64,000 nt of DNA from Anniella stebbinsi (GCA_029215795.1 JARDYH010000001.1:6504001-6568000); one strand, 5' to 3'. Shown: positions 9,454-20,985, counted from the stretch's first letter. Notes: a model not told the origin generated them from the sequence alone. Numbers and translations are program-made.

Positions 9454-10540
9454 TTATTTTTATTTTACATAATTTCCTATGATTAAATTTGTGTAAAATT
9501 CCAGAAAGTTAATATATATATATCAGTCCACAAGTCCACAGAATCTATTCAACTTGGGGAAAGCTGCAGAATCTGTAGGTTGGAGTCACAGAAATCAGAA
9601 CTCATTCGATTGCATTGCAGATTTCCCCACCACCTCTAGCCTGACCCTGATCCCCCCTATGGCTCATTCCTGACTGTCCGAAGGCAGAACAAGCTCCCGC
9701 TGGCCCCGACTCCCGTGGGCGAATGCCAAAGTGTGAGCTCAGACTACCAAAGAAAAATCAATGTGGAAGAGCCATTTGAGCAATAATTTTTATTGCCTGA
9801 AGCCTTTATTTATGCCTCGAAGGGTTAGAAGGTGACACACTCCGTTAAAGTGACTTCTCTGGGATAGTGCCAAGCCAAGCTGTGTATCTATTTACATAGT
9901 GATTTATGCCCGCTTATTATTAAAAACCTGGAACAGTTAGTGATTAAAGTTGAGCCAGGACAATGGAATTATTTAATACACTTAATGGAGTCTCATCCTC
10001 TCACCCCACCCCAACCGTCACCGGTTTTCAGCACTGATTGGTCAAATGTGACATCCAGATCTTGGTAAGCACCACTTGCAAGAGGTGTGTGAGATTAAAT
10101 CAATCCACGTCGGACGTTTTGGATAAGCAGGGCTAAGCTCGATGTGAACAAGATCAGGTAAAGTGTGATTGGGAGGATGGGGAAGCCAGGGTGCATTTTG
10201 GTATCGGGTGCTGATGGAGACGTCATTTGCCCCTGCTTCTGAACAAGTGTTGTTAGTCCTTTGACTTTGATTGAAAGTCTTTTTTTCTTTTCAAGTTTCA
10301 TTCAGTGGGTGATCGGGCGTTCTCTGTATTTTTTGCACATGGAGTATTTTAACAGCACAGAAAAAAGAGACAGCAAAAGAAAGTGCCTTCCCCTTTGCTC
10401 CAGGATGGTTGGAGCTGCTTTACATAAGTACACCCATCCCCTCATGCGGACATCACTGCTGCCCAAAGATGCTCAGGCTGGGTGTAATGAGGCCAGGGGG
10501 ATCATACACCTTTAAAATAAAAATAAAAACGGAGGACCAT
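9454..10540. other. Single-copy sequence
   Basis: AT-rich; no gene or repeat recognised. Confidence 0.4.
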
Positions 10541-10694
10541 TCTGCATTTGAAGCCATCCTGTGTTTGAAGGGTTATCCAATCCCAGCCCAATTTAACGGT
10601 AAAGATCCATCAGGCAGAAGAGCTAAAGGGCCTTGAGTTGCCCATCAACAACACCATAGACAGCAGACGGAGCAAAGGCACACAGGCCACCTGG

Positions 10695-11014
10695 TAGGGT
10701 GACCAGATAAAATCCAGGTCAAGGCTCATGTAACTTTAACAGTTGTAGAGAAAAGGGAATTTCAGCCAGTGCCATTTGTATGCAGTTAGTTCCTGGTGAA
10801 ATTCCCTCTTCATCACAATTGTTAAAGTTGCAGGGGCCCTGCCTGCTTTTGTATCTGGTCACTCTAGTATAGTGCCTGCACCTTTAACTGTTGTGATGAA
10901 GAGGGAATATCACCAGGAACTCATTGCATACAAATGACACTGGCTGAAATTCCCTTTTCTCTACAACTGTTAAAGTGACATGAGCCCTGACCTGGATTTT
11001 ATCTGGTCAGCCTA
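10695..11014. mobile_element. 320-bp foldback hAT MITE, copy 1
   Basis: Begins TAGGGTGACCAGATAAAATC and ends with its inverted counterpart. An exact 8-bp duplication CCACCTGG lies at 10687-10694 and 11015-11022. The element is one long inverted repeat: TTTAACAGTTGTAGAG/CTCTACAACTGTTAAAG outside and GATGAAGAGGGAAT inside. The copy at 49951-50270 is also exactly 320 bp. Confidence 0.92.
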
Positions 11015-11022
11015 CCACCTGG

Positions 11023-11244
11023 GCCCAATCTACACCAAGCAGGATATTGCACTTTGAACGTGGTATGAAAGCGGTATATCAAAGGCAGGAGCCATGCCAC
11101 TGCACTGACAACTGTTGGGGCCCATGGACACATGCCATATACCGCTTTCATAGCGCTCTATCCTGCTCGGTGTGGCTCCTGCCTTTTATATACCACTTTC
11201 ATACTGCATTCATAGCGCAATATCCTGCTTAGTGTAGATGAGGC
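11023..11244. mobile_element. ATCTACAC-family inverted-repeat element
   Basis: Ends GCCCAATCTACACCAAGCAG and, inverted, GCCTCATCTACACTAAGCAG, both followed by GATATTGC. Internally ATACCGCTTTCATA is repeated. It abuts the duplication of the adjacent MITE, so it inserted next to it inside the older element. The target duplication is unclear. Confidence 0.7.
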
Positions 11245-11547
11245 TCTGGTCACACAGTCTTCCACCCTATGGTGAGGTATATTGTATTGTTGTTTAAATT
11301 CTAATAATTAGTCTAAATTAGCATATGCACATTTTATGCACATAGGTGTCCTCCTTTGTCCTCTTTTTGGATGATTCACATTTGGCCACCATAAGTGGGG
11401 AGTTAGGGACAACAGCAAGAAGCCAGCTTTGGTGGTCCAGGACTGTTTTGCTTGGAAAAAAGGAGACTAAGAAGAGAGGGAAAGGCGTGTATGGATACAT
11501 GGGGTGCTTGTGTGTGTGTGTTCTTAGCAACTAGCCATGCCTTCCAC

Positions 11548-11592
11548 GGCTGCCATTTTGTGGTGGTGCCCAAGACAGTTTCTCAAATTCCC
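11548..11592 (+). repeat. Dispersed GCCATTTTGTG repeat
   Basis: GGCTGCCATTTTGTGGTGG...CAAATTCC aligns with 48578-48622 (GGCAGCCATTTTGTGAGAG...GAAATTCC). Family unknown. Confidence 0.45.
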
Positions 11593-12200
11593 AAATGGGC
11601 CCACAACCGCAAAAGTGTATCTACTAAAGCCTTGGAAGGGGATGATCCATTTTGAGCAACCATCAAGGCTCTGTGTTGGATACAGTGATGTTTAATCAGT
11701 TGATTAATTAATTGATCAATTAATATCCCCACCCCAACCCCCTTTGCCATCCCATCTCCAGCAATCACATCCTGGCTGCTGGAATCTGGAGGGATTGGCT
11801 CTTACAGCGGGTAGATACCTCCCCTTCAATGAGTAGGAAGAGCCTAGTTTGTGGCCTACAGAAGTGCTACCCTATGTGGACGTAGCCCTCTCCTTCGTCA
11901 CCAACTGAGAAGTGCCCCCTAGCGCTTGGGTCATGAGGTGACCCTGTTTCTTCTCCGAGAAATGTCCCCTGCTGCTTGTACAGCCCTGCCCCACTGCAGC
12001 ATTGGAAGTCAGGCAGGTGGAGGCCACTGAGAAGGTCCAAAGACCGTAACAAACCCAAACATGAGAAAGGGTAGGCCATGGAAGGGAGGGGAGACAGCCA
12101 TGGGGTTTGCTATGAAAAAAGAGTTTTCTGGTACTCTCTTCCAACCCCTCTTTCTCTCCCTGGCTGCTGCTGCTATAGTTCGGAGATGTCACGCAGTTCA
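11593..12200. other. Single-copy sequence
   Basis: Contains a TTAATTAATTGATCAATTAAT-like palindromic AT stretch near 11699-11726. No gene seen. Confidence 0.4.
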
Positions 12201-12224
12201 GAGAGAGAGAGAGAGAGAGAGAGA
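12201..12224. repeat. (GA)n microsatellite
   Basis: About twelve GA units. Confidence 0.9.
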
Positions 12225-13001
12225 ACGATGCTCACGCCCTGCAGATTAGAACGATGAGCAAATCACTTCAAATTGTTTCAGGGTCATGGGTTAATAGGAT
12301 CACAAATCTTGGTGTAATTCCCCATCAAGCCACAATAAAAGTTGCAATCTCCTGTTGAAAATGTCAGCTTTATGGCTCCGGGGGCGTTTGTCAGCAGAGG
12401 CGAAAGAGGGAGGGAGGGAACGACTTCCGGCCAACTTGCGGATTGCGAAGAAAGGCTCACCTTTTCCATAATGGCTTTGTTGGAATTTGCTTATGTCCGC
12501 TTAGCACAATTAATAATAATTTTAAAAAACCATTTCGATGCAAGTTCGGCAGCATCATCGCCTCTGCATATGGGGAAGGGGGGCTTTGTCTTGGCTGGCC
12601 TGCTCTGCCGAGAGCGAGGCAGTTTCTTCGCGCCTGCCCTCTCGAGAGGTTTGGTGTGTGGGATGTCTCAGATTTATGGCGATACGGATCGAGGCGACTG
12701 CTAGCCGCAATCTCCCCCGTTGGAAGTGAAGGCTGCCTCGCTCTCTGACATAGCCTCAACGCTGTCGCCATAGAAGCACAACTGCCCGCACTTTCTGCAC
12801 ACTGATAAAAGCTGAGAGGGAATGAATGATTAATACAGACACCCAAGGGTTTGTCATCTCATTAAATGCGTGAAGACAGCTGTGCCATCAAAACATGTTG
12901 GCCGGGAAAACAAACCACGTCACTGTTCTCCTTCTCTTAAGCCTGACGTTATTGCGCATCCCCGCCCCCTTTTCACACCAGTTAATTCCTGAAAAATCAA
13001 G
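12225..13001. other. Single-copy sequence, repeat-free
   Basis: Nearly 800 bp free of recognised repeats, with mixed GC and AT blocks including TTAGCACAATTAATAATAA. Could hold a conserved non-coding element; this cannot be tested here. Confidence 0.35.
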
Positions 13002-13023
13002 GTCTCTCTCTCTCTCTCTCTCT
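13002..13023. repeat. (CT)n microsatellite
   Basis: About eleven CT units. Confidence 0.9.
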
Positions 13024-13908
13024 TCCTCCTTGGGCTTTTGACATAACTTTCTCGCGACAGCGGAATGAAAATTAGCATCCCGGATTCCTTAGCATCTTGC
13101 GCGACAACGAATTTGGCTCCACGTGGTTTGCCGACGGTGTGCGCCTGTTTTTGTGTTGTGATCCATCCAGTAAAGAGCTGCAAATTGGAATGCAGAAACG
13201 TTGCTCTTTTATGTTTACATCCCGTGATGCTGATCGGGGTTCCTCAGAAAGTCGGGATATACCAAGAGTCAAAGTCCATATGTGATGTTCAATATTTTAA
13301 TGTACACAATTTTTAAAATTCTTTAAACATCAGCCTTGGGGGTGGGGGAGGTAGGGAGATCATGGCCATGACGTATAGGGAGGGATTTTATTTCAACCTT
13401 TTCCCCTTCACCATAGTCCTGCTGAAAATCCCCCCTTCTGACTCAAAGCTCAAGGAAATAATTGGATTGATTGATTTATAATTGGCTTCAGGGAAACTTA
13501 TCTATTTAGTTGTTTATATTCCTTTACCATCCTTTTTGCCCAAAAGACACCAAGATGGCATGCAATGTTGCTTTAATCCAGAACTGAACAGGATAGCCCA
13601 TCATATAGAGGACTGTCCTCTGTAAAAGAGACCATCCTACTGTTGAAACTACTGAGCAGATATTCAATTCTATCATCTGTGCTGTGGCTTGAATTGAGAT
13701 ATAGGGTTCTTTTTGAGGGGGGTTGCATCATATTACAGGTGTTAACTAGCTTACATACATAACATTATTTATAAAACAAATAAATTATAATAACTGCCAC
13801 TGTCTGTACTTTCTGCATTTCATTTGATTTCCCTCTGACCTCACTGTTTACAATTTCACCTCTGTCCCAAACTGTCTATATTCCTGCAATTTAGGATAAC
13901 ACTTTCTG
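13024..13908. other. Single-copy sequence
   Basis: AT-rich, no supported gene. GGACTGTCCTCTGTAAAAGAG near 13610 resembles the GTCCTCT transposon family. Confidence 0.35.
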
Positions 13909-13984
13909 TATCTGAAGAAGTGGGAAGGTGTATGCTGTAATATACTTGTAAGTCTTTAAGATCCCACAAGATTTTTTGATGTTT
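13909..13984 (+). repeat. Ancient dispersed repeat
   Basis: TCTGAAGAAGTGGG...TATGCTGTAATATACTTGTAAGTCTTTAAG...CACAAG follows the layout of an old amniote repeat (GAAGAAGTGGGxxxxxCCACGAAAGCTTATGC). A minus-strand relative may lie at 60340-60440. Exact family uncertain. Confidence 0.4.
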
Positions 13985-14989
13985 ATACTGGAGATACTAG
14001 GATTGTAAGGCACCCTGGTTTCCTAGTCATTTTTTCTTTTGAAGGATATCCCAGCTAGCAAGGTCTGACATTTACTGCATCCTGGTCAATTTACTTTCTG
14101 ATCAGCATTCACCATGTGATATAGACCTATCTCACCATGTGAATGGAGTACATTCAAAATAAAGGCTTATCATGTGAAAGTGACAGATGCACATCACCCT
14201 TTATCACTGTGCAATAGCCAATTGGGGTTGGAAAACTCGTTACGTCTACTCCCTCCGTTATGTCTGAGTCTCCCCATCTTTTATGTTTAGATCAAAAAGT
14301 CATTATAGCTTTTGTCAATCTGTTTTCTGTACAAAATGCAGAAATAAATATCTTTCCCTCAATGGCAGTCAAGGAGGTTATTGTGGTAGTCCATCAAATA
14401 TGACCCTTTGCAAATTTGTCACTCATTTTGGCAACCATCTTCTCAGAGTCTCATTATTTTAGAACCTTTGGTAATTGTTCATCCCTCCCAAATATCGTTG
14501 GGGTCACTTCACATCAGAACAAGCACACCCTCCCATGGCTGTCTCATTTGACATCGCTGACATCATGATCTAGCCTGGAGGAGATATATTCAAACTTCAC
14601 AGAACACTCCAAGCCTCCTCTGGTTGGTGCTCAGTCTTTGCAAAAGGAAATGTTAATTAGGACTGAAGAATAAGGAAGATCTGCATATACGTTGCCAAAA
14701 ATCTCTGGAAAGAACACATGAAATAAGACTATTCTTTGGTGAATCCACTTAAAGGCCAACACATTTTAGAAACAATTTAATATGTTTTCAAAAGTGAAGG
14801 TGCCAGCTAAATTGCTGATTCCTTGGGGCTTGATTATACTGCTGCTATCCAAGGGCAAAAATACCAGGACTCAAGATGATCATGATGATAATCCCGCAAG
14901 GGGTAACTGTTTACACAGTTACATGGGCATGGCATACCCACGGACCCTAGCCAACCACCACTAGTCAGGGCTAACCACCCTGTTAGTGT
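13985..14989. other. Mostly single-copy; possible 5' part of the R4 LINE
   Basis: No gene. From about 14780 the sequence may already belong to the R4-type LINE, but the translation there is not convincing. Confidence 0.3.
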
Positions 14990-16165
14990 GAAACAATGGT
15001 TACAAAAACTAGAAGAAAAGCCTATGCAATACCCATCCTCACATACTCATTCGGAATCATACACCGATCACACTGAACTTGAAGAAATAAACAGACTCAA
15101 GCACACCGAACTCAAGAAACACCACATGCTCCATCCCAATTCATGCACTGAAAGAATAACAATCAACAGGAAAGAAAGAGGAAGAGGCCTGCTGGACATT
15201 GACACAGTTCATGCTAAACAGATAAAATCACTCAGAGAATTCTTTCACACTGAAAACACCCCCATTCATAAAGCCATAATAAAAACAGATAAAAATTACA
15301 CCCCACTCAATCTAGCACTACAAAACGAAGACCAAACATGACCTTCTTGCAGATAAAAAAGAAAAATGGACACAAAGCACTCCATGGGAAGCATTACAAC
15401 ATAATACAGAACCCACAAATAAACAAAGAACAATCATATGAATGGCTCAGGAAGAGAGAGCTATTTCCTGACACAGAAGGATTCCTAATTGCTATACAGG
15501 ACCAAGTTATAGCAAGCAAGAATTACCAAAAATACATCATAAAAGATAACAGTGTAACAATAGATTTATTGTTTCTCAGTAGATTCTGAGCACTGGAGGG
15601 AAGCGGACGCCCCAGCAGGTAAGTGCCTCGCGCCGCCAGCCTCCTGCCACTGCCGCGTGACCCCCCACCGCCCCGGTTTGCCCCCGCCGCCCCCCGGTTG
15701 GCGCGGATCGCCCCAGGGCCATCTGGTCACCCTTTTGGGGGGCTAAATTTCCGGATTTGGCCCCCCAAAACAGTTTTCCGCCCGGATGCGGATTTGCTCC
15801 CCATTTCCCGGGCATGACCGGACAAATCCGGGCGTCTGGTCACCTTACCTAATGACAAAAATGTAGAAAAAAAGAGGAAAAGAGAGAAAAATAATATACC
15901 ACTGGCTATGGAAGTTAAATAACTATGGAAACAGGAAAAGGTCACAATTATTCCATTAGTCGCATCAGACACTGGCATCACATCAAAAAATTATTCAGAA
16001 AACCTTCAGAAACTGGGCCTACCAAAATACATCCACACCAACATCCAGAAAGCAGTCATAACTAAAACATGCTCAATTGTCAGGAAATATCCTGAATCAG
16101 TAAAAGACAGCATGACTTAGCACAGCCCGCCATATCACTCTATAAAAACCGCCACAAGCGAGAAT
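14990..16165 (+). mobile_element. R4/Dong-type LINE ORF fragment (split)
   Basis: Two blocks (14990-15588, 15845-16165) read in frame pieces. First come LHPNSCTERITINRKERGRGL and IDTVHAKQIKSLREFF, typical of the region downstream of reverse transcriptase. Then TEGFLIAIQDQVIA, then TIIPLVASDTGITS...GLPKYIH...KTCSIVRK, the C-terminus after the restriction-like endonuclease. Frameshifts and stops make it dead. It ends near GAGAATAGAAATAATAACAAC, a trinucleotide-rich tail. A GC-rich insertion splits it. Confidence 0.78.
15589..15844. mobile_element. GC-rich DNA-transposon fragment inserted in the R4 LINE
   Basis: GC-rich sequence interrupts the LINE coding region. It ends CCGGACAAATCCGGGCGTCTGGTCACCTTA, an inverted form of the TAGGGTGACC end seen at 33334 and 63623. 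The left end is not clear. Confidence 0.5.
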
Positions 16166-17162
16166 AGAAATAATAACAACAACATATTATAACAATTACA
16201 TTATTATTTGTTAGATTTATAAAGTTGCATCCTCTGCCTAGCAGGCTCTTGGGGTAGTGTACAATAAAAGCATTAAAATTCTATATAAAACCCAAGGAAG
16301 AAAGGAACAAAACCATGCAATAAAATCCGCAAGCAGTGATAAAACGTTGAATATTAAAAGCCTGATGGAACATAGTAATCTTTAGTGCCTGCCTGAAACA
16401 GAGCCACAAAAAAAGAAGCAACTGAGAAGACTTGCAAAAAGGGAAGAGATAAGTATCCTTCAGGCAACAAACCCTATCCCAAGTTACTAGTCCCTCTGAA
16501 GTCAGGGGTAATTGCCAGATGTCCATCTTCACATAGAACTTAAGGGAATATCACTAAAGTTTTTTTTAAAAAAAATCTTACTTGAACTACAAAAGATAAA
16601 AAAAGCCCAGTTCCTCATTTAAACCTTGTGAAACCAAAGTTTTAATTTCAGAATCCACTGCATCTCCTTCCTAAGTAAGATCTTATCAATCGCCAATGTT
16701 GTTGAGCTTTAAAAGCACATACCAATCAGATATCTCTGCAGGTATTTTTAAACATGCGAAAATAAATACATCTTTTAATGTGCTTTACGTCCATTGGTAC
16801 TTGATATTATTTTATGGGGTTTTTTTTTACTGTTCTGCTTAAAATGTTTTATTAATTTTATGAATATTTTGTTTTTTAGCCACCCCAAAAAAAGCCCTGG
16901 TGGGGCTGAAATGCATTGAGCTTAAAATAAAATAAAAATAAGAAATCAGCAACTTTTGATGTGGTTTCTCCTTTTGGGGTGTCTTTCCATTTTTCATTTA
17001 CTGTCTAAAGGAAAGCAAGGAAGGAGTCAATCCTATCTCTTTCAGGATGGAATTCCATAATCAGAATGTTTAGGAAGCAAGATAGTACTGTAACAGTATT
17101 AGAGTGATCTCAGTGCTGAACAAATGTTGTTCAGAAAATGCAAAGGGAAGCGATTATGGATC
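16166..17162. other. AT-rich, mostly single-copy sequence
   Basis: A decayed LINE tail on the minus strand may lie at 16211-16285. The remainder shows nothing recognised. Confidence 0.35.
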
Positions 17163-17300
17163 AACGGCTTGCAGAAGGTCCTAGGTTCAGCTCCCAGTAT
17201 CTCCAGTTAAAAAGAGTTCAAAAGTAACAGGGTTAGTGGAAAGATCTCTGCCAGAGACCCCGAAGAACTCCTGCCAGTGGACAAATCAAGGCGAGATGAA
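17163..17300 (+). mobile_element. tRNA-derived SINE, partial
   Basis: GCAGAAGGTCCTAGGTTCAGCTCC (B-box region), TCTCCAGTTAAAA, then CTCTGCCAGAGACCC...CTGCCAGTGGACAA match the same SINE family as 34395-34545. The A-box head is lost. Confidence 0.65.
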
Positions 17301-17590
17301 CAAATAAACCTGGAAAAATGAGTCTGCTTCATAAGTGAGACAGCAACAGAAAGCCAGTGTAGAAACTAGATGTGAGAGCCTTGTGCTAAAGACACCAAAT
17401 CACAACCTGGCACAGGGTACCTCTAGACGGTCACTTTTCCCCGCAGTAGCTTCGGAGTGGCGGCAGGTGGATTACATGACGCTGCCACCACTCTGAACCT
17501 GCTACAATGCGGGGCCTGCTGCCTGCCACCACGCGGCGGAAGACGCACCATGAAGGGGAGGTCAGAGACTCGATGTCCAGTTTATATAAG
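17301..17590. other. Single-copy sequence
   Basis: No feature recognised. Confidence 0.35.
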
Positions 17591-17591
17591 T

Positions 17592-17996
17592 GCCAAGGAA
17601 AGGGTTAGGGTAAGGGGAGACATGATAGAGATGTACAAAATTATACATGGTGTGGAGAATACTAACACTTTCATAATGCTAGAACAAAATGGGGTCGCCC
17701 CATGAAGCTGATCTGTGGGAGTTTCAGGACAGATAAAAGGAAGGAGTTCTTCATGCAGCGTATAGATAAATCATGGAATTCACGACCATGTAGTGATGGC
17801 CACTAGCTCTTCGTTCTGCCTCCAATGAAGCTTATATACACCAGTTGCTGGGGAACATGGACAGGAGGATACTGTTGCATCCGTGTCCTGCTTGTGGGTC
17901 CCTGGTCGACAGCTGGTGGGCCACTGTGTGAACAGCCTGCTGGGCTAGATGGACTCTTTGTCTGATCCTACATGGCTCTTCTGATGTCCTTATGAA
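17592..17996 (+). mobile_element. CR1-type LINE 3' region
   Basis: GGGGAGACATGATAGAG, ATTATACATGGTGTGGAGAA, CACCAGTTGCTGGGGAACAT, TCCTGCTTGTGGGTCCC and GGGCTAGATGGACTCT follow the 3' consensus of squamate CR1 in order, ending in CTTATG. Its middle part is shortened. Confidence 0.8.
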
Positions 17997-19017
17997 TAGC
18001 GATGCTGCGTTTGCTTCATTTGCGCTCTCTCTCTCTCTCTCAGCAGACAGCACTTCTAAAGCCTGCTCAGCATCTCCGTGTTGCAACCTGGCAATTGAAT
18101 CTTGTGTCCTTGGACCTTTCCGAAGGTCATTCTCCTCACTCTGCCTCCAACGTTCAGTTCTTCAGCATTTTTTCCCTCTCCTGGCGTACTGTCAGTCGGC
18201 TTGAAATCTAATTCCATCCCAAGCCCATTGGCTGGGCAATTCCACAATCATTAGAGACTAATTGCGACTGAGCCGTGGAATTTGCAGACACAAAATCAAT
18301 GTTAATGGCGTCTCTCTTGCACCTGGAGGTTCTGCTTGTGCGGCCTCTCCGCGGCCGTTCTCCGTCGACTTCCTTCCTGAGCTGCTTTCAAAGGGATAAT
18401 CACCGCTACCTCCTGCCCACCAGAAAAACCTCGCACCAGAGGAGCACCAATCTACCCTGCATGGGGTTGCTTTCAAAAACAGTCACCTCCGCAGCTGGGC
18501 ACTCTTTATTACTCTAGCAATAATCATATTTAAAGCGACGCACAAAAACGGGGAAGGATTTTGTGCCTGGAAGAGCAGCACAGCAGTTAATCGGAATGAT
18601 TTTAAGTTTGATCAAACTTGAATATACTTTCCCAGGTGGCGAGCAGATCCAGTGACGTTACTGCAAGAATGAGCTTCTTCAGACGAGTGCTGTCTTGCAC
18701 GCTCTCAACTGGCCTCTCACGGATCTCCGCGGGTCATTTTGACCGTGCAGTGGTCCTCCTGTGCGCCTCCCGCTCCATTTCCTGGGTTTAGCGATTTTAA
18801 AAAAGGCCCATAAAAGCCGACTCTGTGGATATACGCCGCTATTTCCTGCAGTGTGCAGGAGACATTCTGCTATAAAATGCCCACTGGAGGGCGTTGTACC
18901 ATTAAACCACTTCTCTTCCTGCTGTCTCCCTCCGTGTAATTGGAACTCGTTACAGAGGCAGGAGAGATGCAGCTTCAGAGCTGACGGTAAGGGAACGTGA
19001 TTCCCTCTCATCTGAAG
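17997..19017. other. Single-copy sequence with short (CT)n
   Basis: (CT)n lies at 18024-18041. A long minus frame (18679-19215) shows no domain and runs into a repeat. Confidence 0.4.
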
Positions 19018-19106
19018 GAGCTCTATGAAAGTGGTATATGGAATGTGGACTGTGCCCCAACAGTTACCAGTGCACTTCAATACCACTGTAAAGCAGTAGT
19101 GTAGAT
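19018..19106. mobile_element. ATCTACAC-family right half
   Basis: ATGAAAGTGGTATATGGAAT, then CCCCAACAGTTACC and CACTGTAAAGCAGTAGTGTAGATCTAGCC match the right ends of 1293-1495 and the interior of 11023-11244. Confidence 0.55.
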
Positions 19107-19309
19107 CTAGCCTTAGACTACATCTGCCATTGGGGGTGAACCACTCCGAGTAATCCAACACACCTGGAGGGGCACCTGGTTGGGTACGGCTGAAGCAGTC
19201 CATACGTGGAGCCAATGAGCCTGTGTTCCTTTAAGGCAGCAGACCTTTGCCCTCACATAAAGTCTGCAAAACAGAGGTGAGGATCCTCCTTCAGCCCAAA
19301 GGGGCAAAT

Positions 19310-19610
19310 TCCATTTCAGAGACGCTCTAGGAGCCAAGTGCCGTCAGCATGCTGAAAACACACAGCTCTGTCTACCTGTGACATCTGAACCGGGTGAGGC
19401 TGTGCAAGTCCTGGATCAGTGCCTAGACTCAGTGACGGGCTGGATGAGGGCCAATGAACTGAATCTTGGCAAGAGGGAAGCCCTGAGAGCGAGTGGCTCC
19501 TGAGTCCATGAGACAGGCTCATTTTGTGATCTGAATGGGGTCGCACTCCCTCTGAAAGATCACCTGGGCCTCCGGGACAATGATGGGCTTAGGAGCACCC
19601 CCAAACTTCT
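19310..19610 (+). mobile_element. L2-clade LINE reverse transcriptase fragment
   Basis: Translation gives GEAVQVLDQCLDSVTGWMR and LNGVALPLKDH, matching L2-clade reverse transcriptase just after the YADD catalytic box. The box itself is decayed (AENTQL where the family has ADDTQL). Not functional. Confidence 0.75.
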
Positions 19611-20061
19611 TATGTCCTTACATCTTTCCAAGGGGGTGAGTGTGATGGGACTGTAGCTCAGGAATAAAGCACAATGTCCCAGGCAAAGCGCCCGGCATTT
19701 TGAGTTTAAACTGGGCCCCAATCTGCATGCACTCTCAGCCATTTTGGCCACCTCCTGAGTTGGTGCTGCCACCGAATTTGTTCCCCTTTAAAGCAAAGAT
19801 GCAGGAAGCACACATATTGTTTTCATGGGAACTGCACATTTTTAAATAGGGGCATGTTCCCTACACACCTTGTTTTAAAGTGAAAATGCGCCGCTTTTCC
19901 TGCCATTGAATTGCTGAATGTTGGCGACAGCCTGGTCTCTGTGTGGCCTATGGTGGCTTCTGGGGGTGTGAAGTTGGCCCTCATTCCTTCTGAAGTCGTC
20001 TCCCTGAATTAAAAGGATCTCAAATGGGATGATGGAGAAAGATTCTTTCCTGAGCTCCAAC
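19611..20061. other. Unassigned sequence
   Basis: Nothing clear beyond possible continuation of the decayed LINE. Confidence 0.3.
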
Positions 20062-20146
20062 ACCTTGGATAGCTCTTTTAGAGTTCTGACTGAAACCCAG
20101 AGTGGATTCACTGCCCTACTGACATCGGAGCCACCAGCCTCCACTG
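20062..20146. mobile_element. CAGTGGAGGCTG MITE, one arm
   Basis: TTTTAGAGTTCTGACTGAAACCC...CTGACATCGGAGCCACCAGCCTCCACTG is one arm of the foldback family at 997-1186 and 21694-22360. Confidence 0.65.
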
Positions 20147-20247
20147 TTCATGCGGATGATATTGTTTCACCTTGTACATAACCCAAATGGCTGAACAGTA
20201 CCAGCTGTTGTCCATCCCCACTCCCACAGTGTGACTGCCTTTGGAAA

Positions 20248-20281
<34 letters not shown>
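20248..20281. repeat. (GAT)n microsatellite, left of R4 fragment
   Basis: About eleven GAT units directly at the 3' end of the minus-strand R4 fragment. Confidence 0.95.
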
Positions 20282-20807
20282 TAGTATCCCTTTCTCACTT
20301 GTGGCAGTTTTTCTAGACAGACATGACGGGCTTTGCCAAGTCATGCTGTCTTTTGTTGATTCAGGAATTTCCTGATGATTGAGCATGTTTTAATTATGAC
20401 TGGTAGGCCCAGTTTCTGGAGGTTTTCTGTAGAGCTTTTTCATGTGAAGCCGGTGACTGATGTGACCGATGGAATAATTGTGACCTTTTCCTGTTGCTGT
20501 AGTTCTTTGACTTCCATGGCCAGTGGTGTATATTTGTCTCTCTTTTCTTCTTCCTCTTCAACAACATTTTTGCCATTCGGTATTGCTATGTCGATGAGGT
20601 ATGCGTGTTTTTCTTTTTCGTCTATGACCATTATGTCTGGTCAGTTGCAAGGTATTGTCTTGTCCGTATGAATTTTTTGTGATCTGCATTTTCCAAGATC
20701 GTTTCTGGTGAGTATGTATAGTATGGGGTAGGTTGTTTGATAAGGTTGGATTTGATGGCCAGTTGTAGGTGAATTATTTTTGCAGCTGTATTGTGTCTGT
20801 CTGTGTA
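20282..20807 (-). mobile_element. R4/Dong-type LINE 3' fragment with endonuclease motif
   Basis: On the minus strand the frame reads PDIMVIDEKEKHAYLID, an exact PD-X14-D motif of the restriction-like endonuclease of R2/R4-type LINEs. It continues IAIPNGKN and TIIPSVTSVTGF to the end. A TGA stop precedes PD, consistent with loss of an arginine CGA codon. The fragment is 5'-truncated and bounded on both sides by GAT repeats. It is not functional. Confidence 0.85.

Positions 20808-20843
<36 letters not shown>
20808..20843. repeat. (GAT)n microsatellite, right of R4 fragment
   Basis: About twelve units. It is continuous with the L2 tail that follows, so it is probably the tail into which the R4 element inserted. 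Confidence 0.95.
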
Positions 20844-20845
<2 letters not shown>

Positions 20846-20985
20846 ACATTTATATACCGTCCCATAGCCGAAGCTCTCTGGGCAGTTTACAAAAATTAAA
20901 AGACTGAACGTTAAAAACCAATATACCAAATTTAAAAACATTCAAACATAAAAAAGCTAACATTTAAAACTATTTAAAACGCCTT
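20844..20985 (-). mobile_element. L2-type LINE 3' end
   Basis: The minus strand reads GTAAACTGCCCAGAGAGCTTCGGCTATGGGACGGTATATAAATG, then the CAT repeat. This is the usual L2-type 3' terminus of this genome. Confidence 0.75.

Larger units (their letters stand above)
10541..11400. mobile_element. GTCCTCT-family DNA transposon split by two insertions
   Basis: The left part (10541-10694) and right part (about 11249-11400) align to consecutive stretches of 6200-6572: GGCACACAGGCCACCTGG rejoins TCACACAG...CACCCTATGG. The right end reads GGTGTCCTCCTTTGTCCTC...TTTGGCCACCATA, the inverted counterpart of TAGGGTGGCCA. Two younger elements fill the gap. Confidence 0.65.

Noticed and set aside
18679..19215. 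A 178-residue minus frame
   Set aside because: It runs through an ATCTACAC transposon half and has no recognisable domain.
20108..20386. Histidine-rich minus frame
   Set aside because: The histidines come from the (GAT)n tract read as CAT on the minus strand.
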